Source: Legionella clemsonensis (GTDB lineage Bacteria; Pseudomonadota; Gammaproteobacteria; Legionellales; Legionellaceae). From it: a DNA stretch of 64,000 bases. Positions 25,934 through 35,698 of the stretch are shown in pieces. The DNA lies in assembly GCF_002240035.1 (NCBI RefSeq), contig NZ_CP016397.1, positions 1,638,501 to 1,702,500 on the forward strand, given 5' to 3'. Position 1 is the stretch's first letter. Every line of letters starts with the position of its first letter. The notes beneath the pieces were generated by a model. That model was not told the origin of the DNA and ran no database searches. It saw only the letters and a program-made list of their open reading frames with translations. The position numbers were made by a program, and so were the translations under genes.

Positions 25934-27755
25934 GGGCACCAACCTCGGTTGGAAATAAACAAGAGGCCCCTAGTTCTGCACCCGTTAGTTGTCTACGCAT
26001 GTTGCAAAAAAGCTCTCGGCCCATGCCCAATGGAGTGCCTGAGTGTTCCTCTTCACTATGGCGCTTTGTCAGCTCTTCTTTTGAAACCAGCAGTTGCAAA
26101 ATCCCTTTTCTGCTATCAATTAATATCATGTCACCTGTTTTAATCCTGGCAATCATACCCCCATCAGCAGCCTCCGGAGTAACATGAATAGCTGCAGGTA
26201 TTTTTCCAGAAGCGCCTGACATACGCCCATCTGTAACCAAAGCCACTTGAAATCCCCGGTCTTGTAATACGCCCAGTGGTGGTGTGAGCTTATGAAGCTC
26301 AGGCATGCCGCATGCTTTTGGCCCTTGAAAGCGTACAACAATCACACAATCTTTATTCAATTCACCCGCCTTAAAAGCAACTTCAAGGTCATGCTGACTG
26401 GAAAATACCACTGCCGGAGCTTCGATTATTTCAGCATCAGGATGTAAAGCTGACGTTTTAATAATACCACGACCTATATTTCCTGAGAGAACTTGCAGTC
26501 CACCTTCTGCTTTAAAGGGATTGGAGGGAGATCTTAATACGGTTAAATCAAGTGACTCCCGAGGACCCTCTATCCAAAATAATTCTTTATTATCCAATAC
26601 TGGTTGCTTGGTGTAATGGCGTAAGCCAAACCCCATTATCGTATTGACATCTTCGTGGAGCAATTCAGCATCGAGTAAACTACGAATCAAATAAGCCATA
26701 CCACCCGCTTGCTGGAATTGGTTAATATCAGCATGTCCATTGGGATAAATCCGAGCGATTAAGGGGGTAACAGCAGATAAATCCGCAAAATCAGTCCAAT
26801 TAATAAGCACCCCTGCAGCACGAGCAATAGCTACCAAATGCATGGTATGGTTTGTTGACCCTCCTGTTGCCAACAAAGCCACCATGCCATTAACAATCAC
26901 TTTTTCATCAATGATTTTGGCAATAGGTAAATAATTATTATCAAGATGAGTCAGCTCAATTACTCGCCGAGCAGCTTCCTGAGTTAAGGCGTCTCGTAAT
27001 GAGGTTCCTGGATTAACAAAAGAGGCACCAGGTAAGTGTAATCCCATTGTTTCTACAATTAGCTGATTGGAATTGGCTGTCCCATAAAAAGTACAGGTTC
27101 CTGGTGCATGATAGGATGCAGCTTCAACATCCAGTAATGCTTCTTTACCTACTTTTCCCTCTGCATAAAGCTCCCGGATACGTGCCTTTTCTTTGTTAGC
27201 AATGCCAGAAGGCATAGGGCCTGAAGGGACAAACACAAAGGGCAAATGGCCAAAGCTTAAAGCACCTATTAACAAGCCCGGAACGATTTTATCGCAAATT
27301 CCAAGCATTAAGCCCCCATCAAACATGTTATGTGACAGTGCGATAGCCGCCGACATTGCAATTATATCGCGGCTCATAAGACTGAGTTCCATTCCCGGCT
27401 GTCCCTGAGTGACGCCATCACACATCGCCGGAACGCCTCCTGCAAATTGAGCTGTTCCACCACTCTCACTAATTGCTTTTTTCAATATTCGTGGATAATC
27501 TTCATAAGGTTGATGAGCGGATAACATGTCATTATAGGCGGAGATAATGGCAATATTCGGTTTTGTTAAACCACGAAGCAATGCTTTTTCATGGGTTTGA
27601 CAAGCAGCAAATCCATGCGCCAGATTTCCACATTGCAAAGAAGCACGATGAGGCCCCTTTTTCCGGGCCTGCTCAACTTGCTCCAGATAATTTGCTCGAT
27701 AGTTTTTACTGCGATCCATTATTTGCTCAGTTATTTTTTTTATTACTGGGTGCAT
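25926..27755 (-). CDS. edd: 6-phosphogluconate dehydratase
   Basis: 609 residues, the usual length for Edd. It shows the IlvD/Edd signatures CDGVTQGQPGMELS, GICDKIVPGLLIG and TDGRMSGASGKIPAAIHVTPEA, including cysteines for the iron-sulfur cluster. It dehydrates 6-phosphogluconate to KDPG, the committed Entner-Doudoroff step. The gene begins 8 bp after pgl. Confidence 0.94.
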   Translation of the reverse strand: MHPVIKKITEQIMDRSKNYRANYLEQVEQARKKGPHRASLQCGNLAHGFAACQTHEKALLRGLTKPNIAIISAYNDMLSAHQPYEDYPRILKKAISESGGTAQFAGGVPAMCDGVTQGQPGMELSLMSRDIIAMSAAIALSHNMFDGGLMLGICDKIVPGLLIGALSFGHLPFVFVPSGPMPSGIANKEKARIRELYAEGKVGKEALLDVEAASYHAPGTCTFYGTANSNQLIVETMGLHLPGASFVNPGTSLRDALTQEAARRVIELTHLDNNYLPIAKIIDEKVIVNGMVALLATGGSTNHTMHLVAIARAAGVLINWTDFADLSAVTPLIARIYPNGHADINQFQQAGGMAYLIRSLLDAELLHEDVNTIMGFGLRHYTKQPVLDNKELFWIEGPRESLDLTVLRSPSNPFKAEGGLQVLSGNIGRGIIKTSALHPDAEIIEAPAVVFSSQHDLEVAFKAGELNKDCVIVVRFQGPKACGMPELHKLTPPLGVLQDRGFQVALVTDGRMSGASGKIPAAIHVTPEAADGGMIARIKTGDMILIDSRKGILQLLVSKEELTKRHSEEEHSGTPLGMGRELFCNMRRQLTGAELGASCLFPTEVGAHD

Positions 27756-27763
27756 GTTCGGCC

Positions 27764-28450
27764 CTAAGGTGAATACATAATTTGAATGTTTATGGATGGA
27801 TGATGTAAAAAAGCTCTGATCGGCATCTCTAGCGGGTTCACTCCAGCAAGTGCCTTATTGAGCGTTTCCAGCTTTTTCTTACCGACTAAATGTAGGAAAA
27901 TTGTTCGGCTATTTAGCAACCGGGTTTTACTCAAGGAAATTCGGCGATAAGGTGCTGATGTGGGTTGAACTGTTAATACAGGATCAGAATTATCAGCAAG
28001 CCCCGCATGGATTTCAGCACTACAAGGAAACAGTGAGGCAGTATGTCCATCTTCTCCCATACCGAGTATGACTACATCAAACATTGGTAAAGTGGCAATC
28101 CAAGTTTTAATTTCATCAGCATCCTCATGCATTGCACGGTATAAACTGATGAATGTTGCTTTTTCAGCTTTATCCTTAAGCAGATAAGTTCGTACTAACT
28201 GCTCATTACTGTCACTTTCCCGTGGATCTATCCAACGTTCATCAGTTAGAATAATAATAACTTTTTCCCAATCTAAAGCGGTTACAGCCAGCTTCTGAAA
28301 TAAATTTACCGGTGTTTTTCCCCCTGAAACTGCCAGATAGGCTCGACCACGTTCAGCGATCGCTTGCGTAATGAGTAGTGCAATTTTTTGGGCAAACTGC
28401 TGATTAAGCTGCTCAGCATTATCAAAGTGATGTAAGTGCATCTTATTCAT
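27764..28450 (-). CDS. pgl: 6-phosphogluconolactonase
   Basis: 228 residues from the ATG at 28450; the ATG three codons later (28441) is an equal candidate. The longer frame upstream lies inside zwf and is not credible. Motifs: AVSGGKTP, LTDERWIDP and ILGMGEDGHTASLFP, typical of DevB/SOL-type lactonases. It overlaps the zwf stop by a few bases. It hydrolyses 6-phosphogluconolactone made by Zwf. Confidence 0.9.
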   Translation of the reverse strand: MNKMHLHHFDNAEQLNQQFAQKIALLITQAIAERGRAYLAVSGGKTPVNLFQKLAVTALDWEKVIIILTDERWIDPRESDSNEQLVRTYLLKDKAEKATFISLYRAMHEDADEIKTWIATLPMFDVVILGMGEDGHTASLFPCSAEIHAGLADNSDPVLTVQPTSAPYRRISLSKTRLLNSRTIFLHLVGKKKLETLNKALAGVNPLEMPIRAFLHHPSINIQIMYSP

Positions 28451-29942
28451 CCCAGTTATGTCCACCGCGAGCCAACAATGACGTTGCAGCAACAGGTCCC
28501 CAGGTGCCTGCTTGATAAGGTGTCGGCGGTTCTTTAAAGTTATGCCATGCATGTAAAATTCCATCAACCCATTTCCATGCCTGTTCCACCTCATCCCGAC
28601 GCACGAACAGATATTGATTTCCTAACATCACCTCAAGCAATAACCGTTCATAAGCATCAGCAATACGCTGGGATTTAAATGTTTCATCAAAACTTAGATC
28701 CAGTTTTGACTGTTGCAGCTGCATAGTCTCGCCCAGCCCTGGGATTTTATTCATCATTTGAATTTCCACCCCTTCGTCAGGTTGTAAACGGATAATCAGT
28801 TTATTAGGCGCCAAATGCTTATAAATTTGTTGAAAAATATTATGGGGTTGAGGCTTAAAGCAGATTGCTACCTCACTATGTTTTTTAGGCATACGCTTAC
28901 CAGTGCGCAAATAAAAAGGTACGCCAGCCCAACGCCAATTATCAATGTTAACTTTAAGCGCTACAAAGGTTTCTGTTTTACTGTTCTGTCTGGCATCCGC
29001 TTCCTCCAAATAGCCAGGCACTGATCTACCATTGACAAATCCATGTACATATTGCCCTCGCACCGTATTTTCCTGAACATTAGTAAGATTAATAGGCCGT
29101 AATGCTTTCAGGACTTTAAGTTTTTCGTCTCGAATGCTATCTGCATCAAGATTTTGAGGTGGCTCCATAGCGATGAGTGATAAAATTTGCAAAAGATGAT
29201 TTTGTACCATATCTCTGGTTTGGCCAGCATCATCATAATATCCCCAGCGCCCTTCTACGCCAACTTCTTCAGCGACAGTAATTTGTACATGATCAATGGC
29301 TGTATTGTCCCAGTGAGATGAAAAAAGTGCGTTGGCAAATCGTAAAACCAGTAAGTTTAATACTGTTTCCTTACCCAAATAATGATCAATACGATAAATT
29401 TGGTCTTCATTAAAATAGTTTGATACTTCATTGTTAATAACAATGGAGGAGGCCAAATCATGCCCAATAGGTTTTTCTAAAACCACACGAGCAGGCGCTT
29501 GTGTTAGCCCTATTAAGGACAATCCATGACTAATTTGACCAAATAAGGAGGGTGGTGTTGCAAAATAGCTCACAGGAACACGTGCGGTCGGCTTCGTGAC
29601 AGTCAGCAGCTTTTCATAATCAATCGCTTGACTTAGATCAATTTTTGCATAGCTCAATCTTTGCTGTAAGCGTTGCCATACCTCAGCTTCTATCGGGGCT
29701 TTTAAAAATTGCTGCAGTTTGATTTCTACAGTATTAATATAACTATGATAATCCAGCTCTTCACGAGCTACACCCGTAATTTGAGTATCAGCATGAAGTA
29801 AATTTGCTTTCTCAAGTTGATAAAGTGCAGGTAATAGTTTGCGAGACGCTAAATCGCCTAAAGTGCCAAATAAAATCAAATCACAGGCTTGTTTGCTACC
29901 TAACATTCTTGTCATGTCTAATCCTTGACTCAATGCCTTCAT
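28443..29942 (-). CDS. zwf: Glucose-6-phosphate 1-dehydrogenase
   Basis: 499 residues. The NADP-binding N-terminus reads LILFGTLGDLASRKLLPALYQ (Thr-Leu where Ala-Thr is more usual), and the active-site motif RIDHYLGKETVLNLLVLRFAN is intact. The ATG is preceded by GGAG six bases upstream. It is the first gene of the six-gene operon zwf-pgl-edd-glk-eda-ywtG, whose genes overlap or nearly touch. Confidence 0.94.
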   Translation of the reverse strand: MKALSQGLDMTRMLGSKQACDLILFGTLGDLASRKLLPALYQLEKANLLHADTQITGVAREELDYHSYINTVEIKLQQFLKAPIEAEVWQRLQQRLSYAKIDLSQAIDYEKLLTVTKPTARVPVSYFATPPSLFGQISHGLSLIGLTQAPARVVLEKPIGHDLASSIVINNEVSNYFNEDQIYRIDHYLGKETVLNLLVLRFANALFSSHWDNTAIDHVQITVAEEVGVEGRWGYYDDAGQTRDMVQNHLLQILSLIAMEPPQNLDADSIRDEKLKVLKALRPINLTNVQENTVRGQYVHGFVNGRSVPGYLEEADARQNSKTETFVALKVNIDNWRWAGVPFYLRTGKRMPKKHSEVAICFKPQPHNIFQQIYKHLAPNKLIIRLQPDEGVEIQMMNKIPGLGETMQLQQSKLDLSFDETFKSQRIADAYERLLLEVMLGNQYLFVRRDEVEQAWKWVDGILHAWHNFKEPPTPYQAGTWGPVAATSLLARGGHNWDE

Positions 29943-30053
29943 AAGTTACTCCAGGGGCTTTGACCTGAGCCGACTTAACTACAGAAAGTGAAATTAATTC
30001 TACAGCACTCAAAGTAAGCGTCAACCTAATTCTCTGAGTGGATGATAGTTAAG

Positions 30054-31148
30054 CTAAAACGTTTCATCCCACAAGCTTAACTGATTTGGTAAGGATGATT
30101 TAGCGGGTGTTTTTTTGAATTTATCTGTACTCAGCTCATCCAGTGATTTTTGATTTAAATTAAATCGTTTACAAGCTAGGCGAAAACGAGTTTCTATTAA
30201 ATTGGCAAACTCCCCCTCGCCTCGCATTCTTTTACCAAAAGTAGAATCATACTCCTTGCCACCGCGCATTTGTCGTATAAGACTCATGATATGCTCTGCT
30301 CGTTGAGGAAAATGTTGGGCAAGCCATTCTTTAAATAAATCCTTTACTTCATAAGGTAATCGGATTAAGACATAGCTTGCATATTCCGCCCCTGCTTCGC
30401 TAGTAACTTGTAGAATTTTTTCTATTTCCACATCGTTAACCATAGGAATAATAGGAGCCACCATGACACGAACAGGAATCTGATGCTCACTTAAATGTTT
30501 AACAACTTTAACCCTGGCTGAGGGTGCGGAAGTTCTTGGCTCCATTATATGTTTTAATTGTTTGGAAAGCGTAGTAATGCTAACGGCCACTCGAACGAGA
30601 TTATCTTTGGCCATGTCGTTAAGAATATCGATGTCACGTTCAATTAACGAATTTTTGGTTATGATAATGACTGGATGTCTATGCTCCCTTAGAACTTCAA
30701 GAATACTTCTTGTAATTTGTAATTTAGATTCTGCCGGTTGATAGGGATCGGTATTTGCGCCAAGAACAATCGGTTTGCACCTATATTTCGTTTTATTTAG
30801 TTCTTCTTTTAATAATTTTTCCGCATTCACTTTGTAAAAAATCTTTGTTTCGAAATCAAGGCCGGGCGATAAGTTCATATAGGCATGACTGGGTCTTGCA
30901 TAACAATAGATACAACCGTGTTCACAACCTCGGTAAGGATTGATGGACTGTTCAAAACCAAGATCAGGAGAATCGTTGCGGGTGATAACCGATTTGGAAG
31001 TCTCGGGTAATAAAAAAGTTTCTAAAGGAGGCAACGCCTCTTCTTCAAGCATCCACCCATCATCAAAATGTTCATACGCTTGGCTTTCGAAACGTCCCTC
31101 AGGGTTGCTGAGAGAACCACGATTTTTTGTTGAAATATTTTTCTTCAT
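30054..31148 (-). CDS. PA0069-type radical SAM protein
   Basis: 364 residues. The cluster motif is C-x3-C-x2-C in YRGCEHGCIYCYARPSHAY (near residues 72-90). The surrounding sequence (NPYRGC, GANTDPYQPAE, LEVLREHRHPVIIITKNS, APIIPMVND) matches the PA0069/Rv2578c-like family often labelled spore-photoproduct-lyase-like. The reaction is unknown. It stands alone, with the next gene about 70 bp away. Confidence 0.82.
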   Translation of the reverse strand: MKKNISTKNRGSLSNPEGRFESQAYEHFDDGWMLEEEALPPLETFLLPETSKSVITRNDSPDLGFEQSINPYRGCEHGCIYCYARPSHAYMNLSPGLDFETKIFYKVNAEKLLKEELNKTKYRCKPIVLGANTDPYQPAESKLQITRSILEVLREHRHPVIIITKNSLIERDIDILNDMAKDNLVRVAVSITTLSKQLKHIMEPRTSAPSARVKVVKHLSEHQIPVRVMVAPIIPMVNDVEIEKILQVTSEAGAEYASYVLIRLPYEVKDLFKEWLAQHFPQRAEHIMSLIRQMRGGKEYDSTFGKRMRGEGEFANLIETRFRLACKRFNLNQKSLDELSTDKFKKTPAKSSLPNQLSLWDETF

Positions 31149-31218
31149 AAGGGAAGCTATTTAACCATACTGTCGCTAAGATAGCATAATTTAAAGAGAT
31201 CGGGGATAACACCCTATT

Positions 31219-32325
31219 TTAAATCTTAATAAAAATTTTCTTTCGATAAAGAAGTGTTAATAGGAGTAACCAAACTAACGTATAGGTTAATGCATAAAGT
31301 AAAGAAGCGTTTTCAGGAGAAGCCCAACCAAAAAGTTGTTCGGTAATAAAGGAACGTAAATTTCCGGAAGGAGCAGGTGTCATAAGCTGAATCTTTAGAA
31401 AAAAGACATGTAAAAAATAAACTGCAAGGGCGTTAAGTCCAAAAATTTCAAAAGGTTTTGACCATTTTTTCCACTCTCTAATATCAACCAGCCAATAACA
31501 TAGAGCGAATACCAACAATGCTTGTCCTCCGGTCACTAAGACATAGGAGCTTGTCCAAAGTGTTTTATTAATGGGAAATTGTAATCCCCAAACCCAACCG
31601 ATTATCATACTTAACAAACCAACGCCTATTAATCCCATACATTTAACTGACGCTCTGCGTGAAGAAATTAACCAGCAACCCGTCAAATTTCCTAATAATC
31701 CGGTGGCAATAGCCGGAAGCGTACTAAGCAATCCTTCCGGGTCGTAAGATTTGCCGTATAGATGAGAGGCAGAAAAAAGCATACGATCGACAGCGGCTGC
31801 CACATTCCCCTGAGGTGTTAAATTACCAGCACCATAACCCTGTACAGGAATAAGAAACATTAGCAGCCAATAACCAATCAATAGCAAAACTAAAAGAATA
31901 AGTTGTGTGGTAAAACGGGTTGTTAAAAATAATACAGCACAGAGTAAATAACAGATTGCTATTCGTTGTAACACGCCAAAGACACGCAAAGTGGCTAAAT
32001 CGAAGTGGTAAGGAAAGGCGTTTAAAAACAAACCAATTAAAAAAATAATAATGCTGCGTTTTAGAATTTTCGGAAGCATTTGTGTGGTAGTTATGCCCTG
32101 GGTTTTGGCTTTTGTCAATGAAAAAACCACAGAAACCCCAACAATAAAGATAAAAAAAGGAAAAACAACATCCGCCAGAGTACAACCATTCCAGGGAGAG
32201 TGCTCTAACCAGGTATAAACTGTATTATTACCGGGACTATTCACCAAAATCATTAAAGCAATTGTTAATCCACGAAAGACATCCAATGACAATAAACGAG
32301 GGAATTTTTTTTCTGAACTCGTCAT
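31219..32325 (-). CDS. NagX-like membrane acyltransferase (DUF1624/DUF5009)
   Basis: 368 residues with about ten hydrophobic segments. The N-terminus RLLSLDVFRGLTIALMILVNSPG and then SPWNGCTLADVVFPFFIFIVG are hallmark segments of the family related to heparan-alpha-glucosaminide N-acetyltransferase; NagX is a bacterial member. A role in amino-sugar or cell-envelope acetylation is inferred. Confidence 0.75.
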   Translation of the reverse strand: MTSSEKKFPRLLSLDVFRGLTIALMILVNSPGNNTVYTWLEHSPWNGCTLADVVFPFFIFIVGVSVVFSLTKAKTQGITTTQMLPKILKRSIIIFLIGLFLNAFPYHFDLATLRVFGVLQRIAICYLLCAVLFLTTRFTTQLILLVLLLIGYWLLMFLIPVQGYGAGNLTPQGNVAAAVDRMLFSASHLYGKSYDPEGLLSTLPAIATGLLGNLTGCWLISSRRASVKCMGLIGVGLLSMIIGWVWGLQFPINKTLWTSSYVLVTGGQALLVFALCYWLVDIREWKKWSKPFEIFGLNALAVYFLHVFFLKIQLMTPAPSGNLRSFITEQLFGWASPENASLLYALTYTLVWLLLLTLLYRKKIFIKI

Positions 32326-32459
32326 AATTGATAAAAATATTGCTTACCTAAATCTGGCAGCATAACAATTATCGCTCGTTTTAGAAATTAAATCTTATTC
32401 TCTGCAGGACAAAATCATCCCATTTTTGCATTAATTCAACACTGTCAGCTTGCACAATT

Positions 32460-32531
32460 ACTATCATTCTTAAACGAAGGGATTCTTCACTACGTTCAGA
32501 ATGACATTTTATGCAGAATGACATTTTATGC
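32460..32531. repeat. Palindrome-type repeat with a 17-bp tandem duplication
   Basis: Contains the AAGGGATTCTTCACTACGTTCAGAATGAC-type sequence of dispersed palindromic repeats, then AGAATGACATTTTATGC at 32498-32514 repeated exactly at 32515-32531. It lies between the acyltransferase and DUF3775 genes in a 250-bp gap. The sequence style resembles the repeats near 54.5 kb. Confidence 0.55.
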
Positions 32532-32573
32532 CGTACGCCAAGGCTGTGCCTTTTTAAATTTGATTTTGACCTG

Positions 32574-32951
32574 TTACTCACTGCAAGAAATTCCCAATGA
32601 ATTTAATCCTCTCTCAATATCATCGGGCATTGTCGGCCTTGCCAAAAGATATTCACCCGTACGATTTGTCCATTGCTCTCTAGCGACACGGTAGGCATCT
32701 TCCCACTCAGCTTCAGTATAATCGCCACGCCCTATGTACATCAGAGCGACTAGTGTGGCCTGTTGGTCTGGGCGTAAGTTATTGATTGCTTGTGTAACTT
32801 CTTGATAAGTAAGGTCATCTGCGTGATCAGCCAATACATAAGAGGCATCCATATCATCCGTCACTTCCGGAAAACTTACATTTTCCTTGGCCTGAAACTG
32901 ACGTGCCTTAAGAAGTATATCGCAAATGATGCCTGAATTTACGTTCAACAT
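32574..32951 (-). CDS. DUF3775 family protein
   Basis: 125 residues, acidic and helical. The string LADHADDLTYQEVTQAINNLRPDQQATLVALMYIGRGDY followed by EWEDAYRVAREQW matches what I recall of DUF3775. There is no signal peptide, and function is unknown. It diverges from the effector-like gene at 33144 across about 190 bp. Confidence 0.7.
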   Translation of the reverse strand: MLNVNSGIICDILLKARQFQAKENVSFPEVTDDMDASYVLADHADDLTYQEVTQAINNLRPDQQATLVALMYIGRGDYTEAEWEDAYRVAREQWTNRTGEYLLARPTMPDDIERGLNSLGISCSE

Positions 32952-33143
32952 AAATCTCTCCCTGGTTTATGTTTCTCTTTTAAATTTATTCTATCTATTA
33001 AAAAAACACAATTTTTAAGAGGATTAACCGCAAGTCTTATATAGCGTCTCACGAAATTATTACGAAAATTACTTGACCATTTTTGCTTATTGTGAGATCA
33101 TTTTGAATTATTTTTGATCTCATTGTTGTATGGTGGTAATTCT

Positions 33144-34432
33144 ATGGTAACCCTGACTGAAATAAACCAATTGCTTCAATCTTATAAAGCATTACAAGAT
33201 AATAATGATCCTCTTAAGATCTCCAAGAAATGGAGTCATCTCTTATTTATTTATTTTCCCGAACACTCTACTCAAACAGAGTTTGAAAAACAATTTCTTT
33301 CCAACGCTTTAAAAGCGGACAGGGAGACACTGGGGGGATTGCAAAGCTAACATCTCTAGCTTTGCAATTTATAAAAAAAGACAAATTGACTAACGCTGCC
33401 CCTATACTAGCGCTATTGACAGAAAGATTGGCCAGCGAGCGTGAGTATTTAAATACGGTTAATCCAATCTTTTTAACTCCTAAACCAGGAGCCATCCCCA
33501 GTCCCCAAGAAATTCATGATCTTTATAAGCTAGAGTTAGCCTTTAAGTTAAATATCAGTGCCTATTATTCTTTAATGGGTGCACTACTAAACATTATAAA
33601 AGAATCGTTTACTTTAAAAGATAAAAGCAAACTTTTGGATGTCGATTCTCTTTATAGGGAAATTTCAGAGGACATCAAAGCACTAAATGAAGCCTTAGCA
33701 CAATATGAAAATATTAAAGCTACAAAACAGCAACCTAAAGCTCAGGAAAACAAAAATTCAGTTAAAACAGAAACAGGAGACAAAAAATTTAGAAAATCCA
33801 TCAAAAGAGCATCAACGTTTAGTCTAAAATGTGAAGAAATTACATCGGAAGAAGCAGAAGAAGCAGAAGAAGCAGAAGCTAAGGCAGTTGATCCTGATGA
33901 AACAATGATATCCGAAGAAACTATTACGGATAATCCTGAAAATTCTGACCCTGGTAATACTTCAGATACTATTAAAATTACAGAACCTAAAGCAAGAGAA
34001 TCCATTGTAGAACGACCACATCGCCAAGAATTTGACTCTGCTCTGAATACTTTAGTAGAAAAATTACAGGACTTATCAAAGATAGCAAAAACAAATAAAA
34101 ACTATACAAAAGCCGCAGCAGAAGCAAGCGCTTTACACCGAGCACTACATGAGGCTCGCGAGGCTTACTTTATTAATAAAAACACAACTACAGACACTTT
34201 TAAGAGCACCTGTATGGATGCAATTAAGACCGCTCGACAGGAATTAGCGCATCATCGCGGATGGAGCGAATTTTTGCTTAATTTAACGCATGTGGTATTG
34301 TCCATCGCCACATTGGGCTTAGCTAATATTGCCAGTGTACTTGCTACTGGCCGCTATCGCTTTATCCCTACGGTTAAAACGGATTCTGAGCAAAAACTGG
34401 ATGAATTTGCTACTGTGCTAAACACACTGTAG
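33144..34432 (+). pseudogene. Effector-like coiled-coil protein, split by a -1 frameshift
   Basis: The first part (ATG 33144) reads MVTLTEINQLLQSYK... and stops at 33348-33350. The second part continues in the -1 frame as GGIAKLTSLALQFIKKDK... to 34432, about 429 residues joined. The frames meet at six G (33332-33337). The middle is acidic with a (GAAGAAGCA) tandem repeat at about 33848-33878 coding EEAEEAEEAEA. The C-terminus has a hydrophobic segment (LSIATLGLANIASVLATGRYRF) and a TDSEQKLDEF tail that I associate with Legionella effectors. Either a mutated effector gene or a base-call error. Confidence 0.6.
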
Positions 34433-34442
34433 AGATAATTTT

Positions 34443-34476
34443 AACTCACAGACCCAGATATCTAGGGCTGTGAGTT
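34443..34476 (+). terminator. Bidirectional hairpin between convergent genes
   Basis: AACTCACAG (34443-34451) pairs with CTGTGAGTT (34468-34476), extended inward by CCC/GGG, and is followed by ATTTT. It overlaps the last codons and stop of the PAS-receiver gene on the minus strand. Confidence 0.6.
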
Positions 34477-35415
34477 ATTTTCCATGTCTTTAGTACTTCT
34501 TAGACCTCGAACTGGGATATCAATGTCATAGACATAGTGCTGAATGATTTGCTTAGCTTGCTCACTGGTCAAAGGTTTCGTTAGTGCTCCTTCCATAAAA
34601 TAATCCACACAGTCATATTTAACCACATCGGCTTCATAACCAGTTAGGGCAATAATAGGCACACGATATTCTGATTTGTCTTCCATTTTTCGAATTTCTT
34701 TCGATACCACATAACCTGATGTCCCTTCAAGACCAATGTCCATGAACACCAAATCGTATTTACCGGGTTTAAATAGACTAATTGCCTTATCCCCTGAATC
34801 CGCCACATCCACGTGGCAATCCAGCTGCATCAGCAATGCCTGCGTTGCTTTTTGCGCGATGGAATTATCTTCCACCATTAAAATTTTAGGTATCTTTTTT
34901 AAATTGGCAGATTTGGCATGCCTCATGACTGGGACTGTGTGCGATTTTATATTGTTTTGTTGCAATTGCTCTTTTATTTTGGCTAATTGCTCTTGCATCC
35001 TTTTATAGGCTGTTACATCAGTTAAGATAACAACCAGTCCAACTACATTTTTGTCTTTATCCAAAATGGGCACTCTTGAAGATTCGTAATAGAGGACATT
35101 ATCTTTAGCACGAATAATCGGTGGTTCACTCACTTTGTAGGCAGATTCACCTGATAGTAAAGCATTAATATCATCTCGTTTAAACATTTGAGTACGCTCG
35201 TCAGACCAAGGTAAAAATTCAGTCATTTCCTTATAGGTTTTACCTGCTAACTGCTCATTGTTTTCAAACCCTACAAGCGTTAGAAAATTCGTATTTGCTC
35301 CCACGAATGTACAATTTTTATCTAAAATATAAACAAGATTAGGCATTGCTGCTAGAATATCCTTACTGTATTGATGGATAATTTCAGACTCTTCCGTGCG
35401 TTTGATATGAGACAT
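34462..35415 (-). CDS. PAS domain-receiver domain protein
   Basis: 317 residues from the ATG at 35415, about ten bases after GGAG; the longer frame lacks support. Residues 20-150 are a PAS fold (MPNLVYILDKNCTFVGANTNFLTLVGF, then VVGLVVILTDVTAYKRMQEQL). A helical linker leads to a receiver domain (about 180-300) with LMVEDN, phospho-acceptor Asp in LVFMDIGLEGTSG, Thr in ALTGYE and Lys in ALTKPLT. There is no kinase or DNA-binding output. It could be a phospho-relay or sink for a separate histidine kinase, such as the orphan one 1 kb away; that is inference. Confidence 0.8.
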   Translation of the reverse strand: MSHIKRTEESEIIHQYSKDILAAMPNLVYILDKNCTFVGANTNFLTLVGFENNEQLAGKTYKEMTEFLPWSDERTQMFKRDDINALLSGESAYKVSEPPIIRAKDNVLYYESSRVPILDKDKNVVGLVVILTDVTAYKRMQEQLAKIKEQLQQNNIKSHTVPVMRHAKSANLKKIPKILMVEDNSIAQKATQALLMQLDCHVDVADSGDKAISLFKPGKYDLVFMDIGLEGTSGYVVSKEIRKMEDKSEYRVPIIALTGYEADVVKYDCVDYFMEGALTKPLTSEQAKQIIQHYVYDIDIPVRGLRSTKDMENNSQP

Positions 35416-35698
35416 GACAACCATTCTCCCAAGGTTATGATTATGCTTGTAAAAGTATAGTACATAGCGAATGAATGGGGAGACTTGTACATCCATTAAA
35501 AATCCATTGAACAGATATTGCATCCTAGGCAACCGGGAATCCACATCTCCAGGACTTCAGAGGATGTTTTTTTAAGGTTATTCTAGAAAAATAATAATTT
35601 TTGCTCTATATCATTAGCAAGGGATAAATTTATAATGAGTTATCTTCTGTATGAAGTAGAGTGCTAATTAAACAAAAGAAAAGGGTTAAACTCACGTC

